From: Ralstonia sp. RRA | GTDB lineage: Bacteria; Pseudomonadota; Gammaproteobacteria; Burkholderiales; Burkholderiaceae | Direction of reading: 5' to 3' | DNA: 64,000 nucleotides | NCBI RefSeq assembly: GCF_037023145.1 | Contig: NZ_CP146092.1 | Coordinates: 1-64,000 of the forward strand | Shown here: piece by piece, positions 5,957-15,700 of the stretch | Numbering within the stretch: position 1 is the first letter of the stretch | How the letters are laid out: every line of letters starts with the position of its first letter | Translations under genes and position numbers: made by a program | The notes under the pieces: generated by a model | Told to the model about the DNA's origin: nothing | The model's input: the letters and a program-made list of their open reading frames with translations, nothing else | Database searches by the model: none

Positions 5957-8857
5957 TTACTGCAATGCGGAGAACGGGCTACCGTTCATGGCAGCCTTCA
6001 GCATGCATTCAACGCATACGCTCTGCGGGAAGAGCGGCAACGGATAACTCGCATTCACCGGCCCCTGAAACGTCCGCTGCGCCGCCTTATACGTAATCGG
6101 CCCAGCACACTCCACGGTAATGTTCCCGCCTTCAATCGTGATCGACGCCCCGCCCGCCGTGGCGATGCGAATGCGCTTGGCCGCCGCAAAATCCACGTTC
6201 ATGTTGGCCGACACCAGCTTCAGGTCTTGCTTGGCCATCAGCTTGAGCACGTCGTGCTGGGCCTGCACGTCGATGTTGTCTTGCCCCGCGGTGATCTGCA
6301 GGCCGATGTTGTTGTCGCCTGCCTTGGATAAACCCGCTGCTACACCGATGGCGTGACCCGCGTGCATGCGCGCCTGTTTGCCGATGGCGAGATTGGTGTC
6401 CTGGCCGCTGCCAAGGGCGATGCTCTCGCCGTTGGAGAACTGCAAGTCTTGGCCCGCCACCATCACCAGGCCCGCACGGCCGGCAAGGTGCGCCATGGCC
6501 TCACCTTGGTGCGGCACCTTGCCTTGCGTGGCGGTGTTGCCGGCGCTGGCGTCTTGCTTGGCGGCATCCAGCGCCTTGCCGTCGACCATGCCGGCAGCAG
6601 CCTTTGCCTGCTTGCCGAGTGGCGCGGCGTCGTCCTTGGCGGTGGCAAGTGCGGTGGTCTGATGCGTGACAGCGCCCTGCCCGAGCGATGCAGTCAGTGA
6701 CTTGGCTTGCTTGATCAGCGCGATCCCTGCTGCGTTGTCACCAGTGGGCAGGGCTTTGCCGCTGCTGGCATCGCGGTACGTGGTAAGCAGTAGGCCCGCC
6801 TGACCGCGCACGGCGGCGTGCCCATCGGTACGCAACTCAAAGCCCTGGCCGCGGAAGCTGCCGCGCCGGTTGTCTTGTTGATGAACGAGGTGGCCGAGGT
6901 TGAGCTGGCTGTGCTGCTGCGTGGTGCCGAGCTGCGTACGCAACTGCCCATCGCTGTCGTCAAACACGAGTTGGTTGTAGCCGCTGCCGCCATGCTCAGC
7001 GCTCTTGAAGCCGGTGTGTGCAGCGGCGTTGCTGTGGCCTTCGGCTTCCGTGCCCATACCATGCCACGCGGGGCTATGACCGCCGGCCACGTTGCCCTGC
7101 GCACTGGTGGCGCTGTCGCTGCCTTGCTTGTAGAGCGCGGCGCCGTCGCTCTGGCCGGAGGCACCCTGCCCGCCCGGCGTGGGCGCGATACCGGCTTCAC
7201 CTTGCCCGTTGTACAGCGCACCAATCACGACCGGCTGGTCGATGTCGTCTTCGCTGAACTTGACGAGCACTTCCTGGCCGATGCGCGGTAGCCACTGCCA
7301 GCCCATGCCCGCGCCTGCCTGGCGTTGTGCCACACGCATCCAGCGGGTGCTGCGGTCATCAGCGCGCTCGCCTTGTTGCCAGGGGAAGCGGACGCGGATT
7401 TCACCGGCGGGGGTGGTGTGATGTTCGCCATCGCCACCGGCTTGCGTCTGGCCGTCGGGGCCGACCACGATGGCGCTGTGCACGCCTTGTGCCGTGGGTG
7501 GCGAGTACAAACGGCCGGTGTCGGGTTCGGTCACGGCCGGGCGCCAAGGGCGACGGGCATCGCTGGCGCGGAACAGGCCGACGTAGCCATACTTGCGCGC
7601 TGCGGCCAGCAGATCGCCGGTGGGCTTCAAACGTTCGACGGGCGCGTCCGCCTCTTGGAAACCGAAGACACCCGGGCCGGATTCCGGCGCGTCAGGCGGC
7701 GTATCAAACAGTAGTGAAGCGTCCAACCCACCCAACCGCTGGCCCAGCGCGAGGTGCGTGTCGGCCGTCAGGTTGTTGATGCCGCAGTGCTCCACCAGAT
7801 CCATCAGCAGCGGATACGGTGCGCTGGCATCGGCATTGGGGTCCGAATTTACGTTGTTCGGCAGATGCGGACAGTCGCGCAACTGCAAGCGCGTGCCGCT
7901 GCGCAGCGTGCGTACCGTGCCACGGCCGGAGAACAGCAGCGCACGCGCTTCCAGGCTTTCCATGACTTGCTCGGCAACCCGCTGTGCGTTGGCGGCATCG
8001 GGCGCCAGCGATGGGCTGATCGACAGATACGCGTCGGGGCTGCCCGATACGGCACCAGCGCGTGCCGGCGCATGGCCACGCACGCTGCTCTTGCCTTCCG
8101 GGTCCCACGCGGCCACGGCCACGCCGCCTACTGTTGTGCGGCTATGGCAGGCGAGTTGTTGGATGGCGTCGCTTTCTTCCTGGCTGTGCGCGCGGTGGTA
8201 ACGAATGCCGCCATCAGCCGCCGATTCCGTGTCTTCCGCCAACTGGGTGCTGTCGGCAAAGATCACCAGCGTATGACCGCCATGCGCCTGCTCATCTTCC
8301 ACCGTGGTGAAGCCAAGCCCGGCTTCCGCCAGCAGGCGTGTGACGAAGTGGTAGTCGGTCTCACGAAACTGCGCGATGTGGCTGCGCGTGCCAAAGTCGT
8401 TCATGCGCGCCTCGGCGCCGGCGGCATAGCGCCACGACGCGTATGGCGCGTAGGGGTTCAGCACCTGCTCGAAGATGTCCGCCAGCGGCCGGTTCTGGAA
8501 CACCTGGCTGTGGCGCTGCTGCGTCGCCAGCCAGAACCAGGGCACGACGGTCAGGCGATAGCGCGTGAGGCCGCCGTCTGCACCAAGCTTCTCAGCCAGG
8601 CGGATGAGCCCGGTGCGCTTGGCTTGCGTGCCATTGGCCAAGGTCGTGACCAACGTCACGCGTTGGCCGAGCAACGATTTGAGCGCAATGCGCGCGTTGG
8701 CGCTGACCGCCACCACGCGCCACTCGAACAAATCGGAGAGCGCCTCGCGGCCGAGCCACGCTTCCACCGCCAGGTCTGCCAGCGGGCCTTCGCCTTCCAG
8801 GGCATACAAACGATGCGCCGGAGCAAAGAGGTTCTGGAGAAGGGTCGTTACGTCCAT
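5957..8857 (-). CDS. vgrG: VgrG spike protein 1 (TssI) with DUF2345 domain
   Basis: A 966-residue type VI spike. Residues about 1-380 form the gp27-like base (LLGQRVTLVT, FRETDYHFVTRLLAEAGL), about 480-560 the gp5 OB-fold (EIRVRFPWQQGE, the QEVLVKF strand), and about 620-850 the DUF2345 extension with SGYNQLVFDDSDGQ and the repeated beta-helix. The C-terminal 90 residues (from about 875) carry two cysteines in SVCVECMLKAA. The trimer sits on the Hcp tube and carries the PAAR tip and cargo. No fused enzymatic domain is visible, so it acts with the adjacent DUF4123 adaptor and lipase. It shares its backbone with the VgrGs at 28042-30801 and 43642-46452 but differs in the C-terminal end, where cargo specificity usually lies. 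Confidence 0.93.
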   Translation of the reverse strand: MDVTTLLQNLFAPAHRLYALEGEGPLADLAVEAWLGREALSDLFEWRVVAVSANARIALKSLLGQRVTLVTTLANGTQAKRTGLIRLAEKLGADGGLTRYRLTVVPWFWLATQQRHSQVFQNRPLADIFEQVLNPYAPYASWRYAAGAEARMNDFGTRSHIAQFRETDYHFVTRLLAEAGLGFTTVEDEQAHGGHTLVIFADSTQLAEDTESAADGGIRYHRAHSQEESDAIQQLACHSRTTVGGVAVAAWDPEGKSSVRGHAPARAGAVSGSPDAYLSISPSLAPDAANAQRVAEQVMESLEARALLFSGRGTVRTLRSGTRLQLRDCPHLPNNVNSDPNADASAPYPLLMDLVEHCGINNLTADTHLALGQRLGGLDASLLFDTPPDAPESGPGVFGFQEADAPVERLKPTGDLLAAARKYGYVGLFRASDARRPWRPAVTEPDTGRLYSPPTAQGVHSAIVVGPDGQTQAGGDGEHHTTPAGEIRVRFPWQQGERADDRSTRWMRVAQRQAGAGMGWQWLPRIGQEVLVKFSEDDIDQPVVIGALYNGQGEAGIAPTPGGQGASGQSDGAALYKQGSDSATSAQGNVAGGHSPAWHGMGTEAEGHSNAAAHTGFKSAEHGGSGYNQLVFDDSDGQLRTQLGTTQQHSQLNLGHLVHQQDNRRGSFRGQGFELRTDGHAAVRGQAGLLLTTYRDASSGKALPTGDNAAGIALIKQAKSLTASLGQGAVTHQTTALATAKDDAAPLGKQAKAAAGMVDGKALDAAKQDASAGNTATQGKVPHQGEAMAHLAGRAGLVMVAGQDLQFSNGESIALGSGQDTNLAIGKQARMHAGHAIGVAAGLSKAGDNNIGLQITAGQDNIDVQAQHDVLKLMAKQDLKLVSANMNVDFAAAKRIRIATAGGASITIEGGNITVECAGPITYKAAQRTFQGPVNASYPLPLFPQSVCVECMLKAAMNGSPFSALQ

Positions 8858-9029
8858 TCGCTGTCCGATACTGCAACGACGGGCGCATCACGTGAGAAAC
8901 GATGACGTGAAGCCGGCGCGCATGCATTGTGTGGGCGGCGCATTGTCTCGCATTGCGCCAGCCGCCTGATTAACGCCCGGCAACACAAACATCGCCTGGC
9001 GATTGCCCTTCCGGACATCCACCGAGCGA

Positions 9030-9773
9030 CTATTTCCCCTTGTAATTGGGTTGATTGGCCGGTTGATTGGCGTTTTGCGGTGCAAGCAATGCCGCCAGCA
9101 AATCGGCATCCGGATCATCCGGTGCCAATCCGCCTTTACGGTTCTTGGCTTTTGTCGTTGCTTGCGGCTTTGCCTTTGTAACTTGTGCAACCTTGACCGG
9201 CGTATTGGTGGATTTTGCAACCAGCTTGGCGGTTTCCGCCTTGGCTTGCGGCGTATCACCCGATTTGGCCGTCACGGCATGCTGCACCGTGGTCGAGGTA
9301 TGGGCATCCTTTGCAGGAGCATCGGCAGGTGCCTTGGCGGTTTGCTCCTCCTTGCCCAGCTTGTCGAGCGTGTGCTCGTCATTGGGGGTCACGTTGACGA
9401 TGGTGGCCGCGGGAGCCGCAGCACTCTCACTGGCAGCCGCTGCTGAAGGCAGGGCCGCCGTAGCCTGCGCGGGCTCGGCCGCGGCCTGCTGTGCGGCTGC
9501 AGGCGTGGCAGGCGTCGCGTGTTCGGCCACCTGCGGTGCGTGCTGATCGCCCGACGGGTTCAGCACCACCCAGGCACCGACGCCCGCCACCAGCACCGCG
9601 ATGACCGCAGCAATGCCATAGCGACGCCCCGAACGCTTGGGCGGCTTGCCACCTGCCCCGACCCTGCCTTCCAGGCTCGCGAGGATGCGTGTATGGCCAG
9701 CCTCATCAGTTTCAGGCTGGGAATTGAAGAGCGTTGGGGGCCCTTCTTTTTTCAAATCGCCGTTATTACTCAT
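9030..9773 (-). CDS. single-pass membrane protein with Ala/Pro/Lys-rich periplasmic tail
   Basis: A 247-residue protein; the ATG at 9773 is chosen over a GTG at 9776. A polar N-terminus of about 50 residues ends in a basic KPPKRSGRR, followed by one transmembrane helix (YGIAAVIAVLVAGVGAWVVL, about 52-71). The rest is a low-complexity stretch rich in Ala, Thr, Lys and Pro, so a long flexible periplasmic arm is likely. Near the end is DPDADLLAALLA, also found in modified form in the small secreted protein at 801-1076. It is divergent from the M15 peptidase gene across a 289-bp AT-rich region and upstream of vgrG1 (172-bp gap). The layout recalls TonB-like or GspB-like linkers, but no recognised domain is present. 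Confidence 0.6.
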   Translation of the reverse strand: MSNNGDLKKEGPPTLFNSQPETDEAGHTRILASLEGRVGAGGKPPKRSGRRYGIAAVIAVLVAGVGAWVVLNPSGDQHAPQVAEHATPATPAAAQQAAAEPAQATAALPSAAAASESAAAPAATIVNVTPNDEHTLDKLGKEEQTAKAPADAPAKDAHTSTTVQHAVTAKSGDTPQAKAETAKLVAKSTNTPVKVAQVTKAKPQATTKAKNRKGGLAPDDPDADLLAALLAPQNANQPANQPNYKGK

Positions 9774-10062
9774 CACGAGTCCAGAATTGAAATAGAATGC
9801 GCGGCGAGCGTATGCGGTTCAAAAACAACGTCCGAGCATCAGGTACAACAAAACATGCCGATTCCGGTTGTGGCTGCTGATTCTAAGTCTGGCCTAGCTG
9901 AAAGACAAATGCTTAGGAAAGACACGCGCTTTCTTTATCGTTTGTTAATAAAGCAGAACCTAAAATCGGCTGAATTTTTATCGTTTCATAATATTTTCAA
10001 CCCCTGAATACAGATATAAATCAGGCTGAATTGATGTAGACGCCTACGCTCCGCAGGTCGGT
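9774..10062. promoter_or_regulatory. AT-rich divergent intergenic region with a 10-bp direct repeat
   Basis: This spacer separates the minus-strand membrane protein (and vgrG1 beyond it) from the plus-strand tssM block. It is markedly AT-rich from about 9890 to 10035. TTTATCGTTT occurs at 9934-9943 and again at 9977-9986, start-to-start 43 bp. Read on the minus strand the two copies extend to TTAACAAACGATAAA and TTATGAAACGATAAA. They resemble the repeats in the second divergent T6SS region (40521-40642). No promoter hexamers can be assigned with confidence, but a regulator-binding role is plausible. Confidence 0.45.
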
Positions 10063-10923
10063 ATGGTTTTCGTTGTTCTCGCTCTCTACTTCGTCGCCAT
10101 GGTGGTGGTGGCTGCGGTGCTGCTGTTGCCGTCGGTTCGGCAGCGCTGCGCTGCGGTCGTGCGCGCGCAGTGGCAGCGCCTGAGCACCGGTGCGGCCGTG
10201 GTTGGTGCGCGCTCGGCGGGCTCGTTGCGCGGGTCAGTGGACAGCGCGGCGTCGAATGCGTCTGCGTTCAAGCGGTTCGTGGCGCGCCGGAAACTGTTGC
10301 TGCTGGGGGCTATGGGTGTGCTGTCGGTGCCACCCATTGTGGCGCTGGCGCTGCGCGAGCAGCAGTCGTTCGAGTTTGACGATGACCAAGTGCGTGAGCC
10401 GGACCCGCACATCTCTGCGCTGCTCAATGGTGAACGGCTGATCCCGCCGCCGCCGTTGCCGCCCGAGGTGTTCACCACGCGCGAGGTCGAGCTGATCCGC
10501 CCGGCCATCCGCGATGCGAGCCGCGACTGGAACCTGCTCGACGCCGATTTCCGCCAGCGTCTGCTGCTCGTCTACAAGATCATGCGCGACGAACACGGTT
10601 ACGAGATGGCGCTGCTCGAAGGCTTCCGCAGCCCCGATCGGCAAGCCAAGCTGGCGGCGATGGGCAGCAACGTCACGCAGGCTGGGGCGTATCAGAGCTA
10701 CCACCAGTACGGTCTGGCGGCAGATAGCGCGTTCTTCCGCGACGGCAAGCTGGTGATCAGTGAGAAAGACCCGTGGGCGATGCGTGGCTACGAGTTATAT
10801 GGGCAAACGGCGGAGTCGGTCGGCCTTGTGTGGGGCGGCCGCTGGAAGATGATGGACCTGGGCCACGTTGAGCTGCGCCGCAAGGGCGTACTCGGCAAGC
10901 GTCCCGACGCGCCAGGCCAATGA
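10063..10923 (+). CDS. membrane-anchored M15 peptidase, TagX-type peptidoglycan endopeptidase
   Basis: A 286-residue protein with helices at about 1-22 and 72-90 and a C-terminal M15 (VanY-like) zinc peptidase domain from about 135. The metal site shows SYHQYGLAAD (His214, Asp221, matching SxHxxGxAxD) and the later GHVEL (His268), with GFRSPDRQ as the usual preceding motif. Peptidases of this group encoded in T6SS clusters (TagX in Acinetobacter and Burkholderia) cut peptidoglycan cross-links so that the envelope-spanning TssJLM complex can be assembled. It is the first gene of the plus-strand block and is followed 36 bp later by the PAAR gene. The periplasmic location of the catalytic domain follows from the two helices. 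The enzymatic bond cleaved is inferred from relatives. Confidence 0.82.
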   Translation: MVFVVLALYFVAMVVVAAVLLLPSVRQRCAAVVRAQWQRLSTGAAVVGARSAGSLRGSVDSAASNASAFKRFVARRKLLLLGAMGVLSVPPIVALALREQQSFEFDDDQVREPDPHISALLNGERLIPPPPLPPEVFTTREVELIRPAIRDASRDWNLLDADFRQRLLLVYKIMRDEHGYEMALLEGFRSPDRQAKLAAMGSNVTQAGAYQSYHQYGLAADSAFFRDGKLVISEKDPWAMRGYELYGQTAESVGLVWGGRWKMMDLGHVELRRKGVLGKRPDAPGQ

Positions 10924-10959
10924 CGAATCGATGAATCGAACACATCAGGGGAGCATGCA

Positions 10960-11229
10960 ATGACACGTCCCTTCATCCTGCTGGGTGACAAGACGGACCA
11001 CGGCGGTGTGGTGATCAGCGCGTCGGGCAACACGTCCACGGGCGGCAAGGGCGTCGCCTGTGTGGGCGACAAGGTCACCTGCCCCAAGCAGGGGCATGGC
11101 GGCACCACCGTCATCGTCACCGGAGACCCGAACGTCATCATCGACGGCAAGCAGGCCGCTCGCCACGGCGACAAGACCGCCTGCGGCGCCACGCTCCTAT
11201 CCAGCCAGGGCAACACGGGCAGCATCTGA
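10960..11229 (+). CDS. PAAR-domain spike tip protein
   Basis: An 89-residue stand-alone PAAR protein. It begins right after a GGGGAG ribosome binding site. The sequence has the repeated short strands of the family: GDKTDHGGVVISAS, GVACVGDKVTCPKQGHG, VIIDGKQAARHGDKTACG. His and Cys residues that bind the tip zinc in this fold (Cys in VACVG and TCPKQ, His in GHGG and RHGD) are present. It caps VgrG and sharpens the spike. There is no fused toxin, so it can serve any of the three VgrGs. It lies between the M15 peptidase and a membrane protein in the tssM block. Confidence 0.9.
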   Translation: MTRPFILLGDKTDHGGVVISASGNTSTGGKGVACVGDKVTCPKQGHGGTTVIVTGDPNVIIDGKQAARHGDKTACGATLLSSQGNTGSI

Positions 11230-11236
11230 GAACGAC

Positions 11237-12724
11237 ATGGCTGCACGACTCTTCCGATCCGGATTGACGCTGCTGGCAGCGTTCGTGGTGGTGTGGATTG
11301 CCGTCATCGTGTGGTGGCAGTCCACCAACCGCATGCCGAGCACCGCCGACATCGTCACCTACCTGTTCCTGCTGCCGTTGGGCATGGTGATTGGCTATTG
11401 GGTCATCAAGCGCGCACTGGACGGTATCCGCTCCAACGTGGCGGCCGGGCGTGAACTCTCGGCCGCAGCACCCGCTGCTGCCGCCAAGAGCGACGGCGCA
11501 CCGGCCGACCCGCAAGATGCCACGCGCCACTGGCGTGCCGTACTGCTGGCCAGTGCGTTGCGCGCGCCGGGCGGCAGCGATGCGGCATCGCTGGTGGACG
11601 CCGTGCAGGCCAGCACCCAGCCGGGCCTGACCGACGTACAAGGATTCGGCCAACCGATCTTTGCAGCACCCGTGGATGGCCTCGACATCGAAGACCTGCG
11701 CACCGAGCTGACGGAGCGCCACCCAGACGTGAACTGGCTGGACGAACAGCTGCGCGCGTTGACGCTCGCTGGGCAGGTTGCCGAAGAACTTGCGGCCCAT
11801 GCCGTCGCGCAACACCCAGAACCCGCCGGCCCGGATGCCACGCGGCTCGTCATCACCGCCCTGCTGCCGCGCGAATGGACGCCGCAACAACAGGCCATCG
11901 CAGATGCCTGGCTGCGCCAGCGCATCAGCGTGATCTGGCCGACGAATCACCTCACCCTCGAGCCGATCACCGCCAAGGGCGATGCCGATGCGCTGCTGCT
12001 GCTTGATCGCGCCACGCAGGCCGTCAACCGCATAAGCGACGAGCGCGTGCTGCGTATGCTGGTGGTGGCCGACTCGCTGGTCGGCCCCAGTGCAGTGGAA
12101 CAACTGACGCAACACGAGCAGTTGTTCCAGGCCAACCGGCAGCATGGCCGCGTGCCGGGCGAAGCCGCCGCTGGCGTGCTGCTCTGCGCGCCGGCCCTTG
12201 CTGCTGCCCCGGCAACGCCGTCTGTTGACGGCACGGGTAACGATGCCCCACCGGCCGCCATCACGATCACCCGCGCCAGCGTGGCCCGCCTGGAAGCACC
12301 CACGCCCGATCGCGGCCACCCGCAACTGGAAGCCCTTAACGGCGCGGTACGTCACGTGCTGGAGACCCTTGCTGCCGCAGCCGCGCCTGCCGAAGCCAAC
12401 AGCAAGACGCCGCCTGCCGATGCGAAGCCGGCCGCTGCCGATGCGGAACCGCTCGTCGCCAGCGTCGTCACCGACACCGGCATGCACCCCGTGCGCACCG
12501 TAGAAGTCGCGCGCATCTTCTCTGAACGCTTTCCCACGCTGGACGTGGCCGCCGATCTGCTGACCCTGGGCACGCCGTGCGGTTACGTCGGCGCGGCGGG
12601 TGCCCTGCTGCCCGTGGTGGTGGCGCACCAGTTGAGCCAGCAAAGCGGTAAGCCCGTGCTGGCCATCACCGCCAACGACATCCAGCAGCGCGGCGCCATT
12701 GCGGTGGTGCCGAGCCTGACCTGA
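11237..12724 (+). CDS. T6SS-associated inner-membrane protein of unknown function
   Basis: A 495-residue protein starting at the ATG at 11237, 7 bp after the PAAR stop; a longer upstream frame overlaps the PAAR gene and is discounted. Two transmembrane helices at about 8-28 and 40-58 (AAFVVVWIAVIVWW and YLFLLPLGMVIGYWVI) are followed by a long soluble region of about 430 residues, probably cytoplasmic, with many Ala-rich helices and some beta-strand segments (ATRLVITALLPREWT, LRMLVVADSLVGPSA). It sits 47 bp upstream of tssM in the same direction, and gene order between PAAR and tssM suggests a role at the membrane complex. No catalytic motif was seen. I do not recognise a named family with confidence. 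Confidence 0.75.
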   Translation: MAARLFRSGLTLLAAFVVVWIAVIVWWQSTNRMPSTADIVTYLFLLPLGMVIGYWVIKRALDGIRSNVAAGRELSAAAPAAAAKSDGAPADPQDATRHWRAVLLASALRAPGGSDAASLVDAVQASTQPGLTDVQGFGQPIFAAPVDGLDIEDLRTELTERHPDVNWLDEQLRALTLAGQVAEELAAHAVAQHPEPAGPDATRLVITALLPREWTPQQQAIADAWLRQRISVIWPTNHLTLEPITAKGDADALLLLDRATQAVNRISDERVLRMLVVADSLVGPSAVEQLTQHEQLFQANRQHGRVPGEAAAGVLLCAPALAAAPATPSVDGTGNDAPPAAITITRASVARLEAPTPDRGHPQLEALNGAVRHVLETLAAAAAPAEANSKTPPADAKPAAADAEPLVASVVTDTGMHPVRTVEVARIFSERFPTLDVAADLLTLGTPCGYVGAAGALLPVVVAHQLSQQSGKPVLAITANDIQQRGAIAVVPSLT

Positions 12725-12771
12725 CCCTGAATTCCGAATCCGACTTTGTCCGCTCGCGAGCCGAAGGCAAC

Positions 12772-15700
12772 ATGCAACGCTTCCTGAACTTCCTGACCAA
12801 CTCACGCACGCTGTCGGTTCTCGGCGTGATCGTGCTAACCATCTTTCTGCTGCTGATCGCACAGACCTTCGAGATTGGCCTGGTCTGGGCCGGCATCGCG
12901 CTGGGTGTGCTGCTGGCGCTATGGCTGGTGGCCTACATCTGGAAGCGCTGGCGCGCGCGTCAGGCCAGCAAGAAGCTGGAAGGCGTGCTGGAGCAGGCAG
13001 CCACGGCCGACAAGGCCGCCACGCCCGACAAGCGCGAGGAAGTTGAAGCCCTGCGCGTGCGCCTGGCTGAAGCCGTCAAAACCATCAAGCGCTCCAAGCT
13101 CGGCCAACTGTCAGGAGACGCCGCGCTGTATGAGTTGCCGTGGTACATCGTGATCGGCAACCCGGCGGCGGGCAAGAGCACGGCGGTGCTGAATTCGGGC
13201 CTGCAGTTTCCGTTTGCCGACAAGGGCGGCGCGGTCATTCAGGGCATCGGCGGCACGCGTAACTGCGACTGGTTCTTCACCACCGAAGGCATCCTGCTCG
13301 ACACCGCCGGCCGCTACTCGGTGCATGAAGAAGACCGCCGCGAGTGGCTCGGTTTCTTGGATCTGCTGAAGCGCTATCGCCCGAAGGCCCCCATCAACGG
13401 GATCGTGGTGACGGTGAGCGTGTCGGAACTCACGCAAAACCGCCCCGAGTTCGCCATCAACCTGGCCAAGAACCTACGCCAGCGCGTGCAGGAGCTGACG
13501 GAGCGCCTGGAAGTGTTCGCCCCGGTGTACGTGATGTTCACCAAGGCGGACCTGATCACCGGCTTTACCGAATTCTTTGGCGACAGCGAGAAGCAGGAGC
13601 GCGACCGCGTGTGGGGCTCTTCCCTGCCCTTCGAGCCGGATGCCAAACCCGATGTGGCGGCCATGTTCGACCAGCGCTTTGATGAGCTGTGCGACGGCCT
13701 GAAGGAAATCAGCGTGGCGCAGATCGCGCTGCACCAGAAGAACAAGCTCTCGCCGGGGCTGCTGAGCTTCCCGCTGGAGTTTGCGTCGATCAAGCCGACG
13801 CTGCGCTCGTTCCTGGTCACGCTGTTTGATGAGAACCCGTTCCAGTACAAGCCGGTGTTCCGCGGCTTCTACTTCACCAGCGCGCTGCAGGAAGGTGCGA
13901 CCAACAGCGCGTCGGCCGAACGCATCGCGCGCCGGTTTGGCTTGTCGACCGATGGCGCTGCGCGCAGCCGCGAGGTGTTCTCCAAGAACGGCTTCTTCCT
14001 GCGCGACCTGTTCTCCAAGGTGATCTTTGCGGACCGCCAGACAGTGCGCCAGTTTGCGAGCCCCGCCAAGACGCGCCTGCGCATCGCCACCTTCTTCGGG
14101 CTGGTGCTGGCGCTGGGCCTGATGCTGGGCGGCTGGACGTGGTCGTACATGGGCAACCGCACATTGACCGCCAACGTGCAGGCCGACCTCGACAAGATCG
14201 TGAAGATGCAGCAGAACCGCGTCGACTTGCAGGCCCGCCTGGAAGCGCTCGACATGCTGCAAGACCGCATCGAGCAGCTCGACCGCTATCGCAACGACCA
14301 CCCGCTCGCGCTGTCGCTGGGCCTGTACCAGGGCGACACGCTGCAGCACAAGCTGCTGGATGAGTACTACAACGGCCTGCGCCAAGTCATGCTCAAGCCT
14401 GTCGGCGGCGCCATCGAAACCTTCCTGGCCGAAGTCAACGCGCACCCGGATCAGCTCGCGCCAATGGTGCGCCCGCCGGAAACCGGTGCGGTGATGACCA
14501 CGTCTGTGACGACGGCCACCGCCACCATCGGTGGTGCCTCGGGTGCCGCCGCAAACACGCCGGCAAACAACCAGGCCACCGCCTCGACCGGTGCCAAGCG
14601 CTACACCGATGCCTCCCCCACCAACGTGGAAGACGGCTACAACGCGCTCAAGACCTACCTGATGCTGTCGGACAAGCGCCACGTGGAAGTCGCGCACCTG
14701 ACCGACCAAGTCACCCGCTTCTGGCGCGGCTGGCTGGAAGACAACCGGGGCAACATGCCGCGCGAGCAGATGATCCGCTCGGCGGAACGCAACCTGTCGT
14801 TCTTCCTCGCGCACGTCAACGACGACAACTGGCCGATGCTGGAAGGCAACCTCTCGCTGGTCGACCAGACGCGTGAAAACCTGCGCCGCGTGGTGCGCGG
14901 CATGCCCGCCCGCGAGCGCGCTTACGCCGAGATCAAGGCCCGCGCCTCCACGCGCTACGCCCCGATGACCGTCGCCCGCATCGTCGGTGAGACCGGCGCG
15001 GGTGTGGTGGCCGGCAGCTACGCCGTGCCCGGCACCTTCACGAAGGAAGCATGGCTCGGCTATGTGCAGCCCGCCATCCGCGAAGCTGCCAACAAGGAAC
15101 TGCAGACCAAGGACTGGGTGCTCAACGTCGCCGCACGCGACGACCTGACGCTGGAAGGCAGCCCCGAGCAGATCCAGAAGGCGCTGGTCACGATGTACAA
15201 GACCGAGTACGCCCGCGAGTGGCAACGCTTCATGCAGGGCGTGGCCATTCAGGATTTCACCGGCTTCGACCAGGCCGTCACCGGCATGAACCTGCTGGGC
15301 GACCCGACCAACTCGCCGATCCGCAAGGTGCTCGATACCGCCTACGACCAGACTTCGTGGGACAACCCGTCGATGCTCAACGCGGGCCTGAAGCAGGCCA
15401 AGACCGGTGTGCTGGGCTGGTTCAAGCAGCTCTTCGCGCGCCAGACGCCATCGCAGGTGAACATCAATGTCGACACGGGCAACATCGCCGATGCCGGCGC
15501 GATCCCGATGGGTCCGGTGGGCAAGGAATTCTCTGGCCTGGCCCGCGTGGTGATGGTGCGTGACGACAAGTCGCTGCTGCGCGGTTACATGGATTCGCTG
15601 TCCAAGGTGCGCACGCGCTTCAACCTCATCAAGAACCAGGGCGACCCGGGCCCGGGTGCACGCCAGCTCATGCAGCAGACGCTGGACGGCAGCGGCTCCG

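Noticed and set aside
11138..12862. Minus-strand open frame of 574 codons opposite the membrane protein before tssM
   Set aside because: Composition is of an antisense shadow (Arg/Gly/Cys-rich), and it would overlap several real plus-strand genes.
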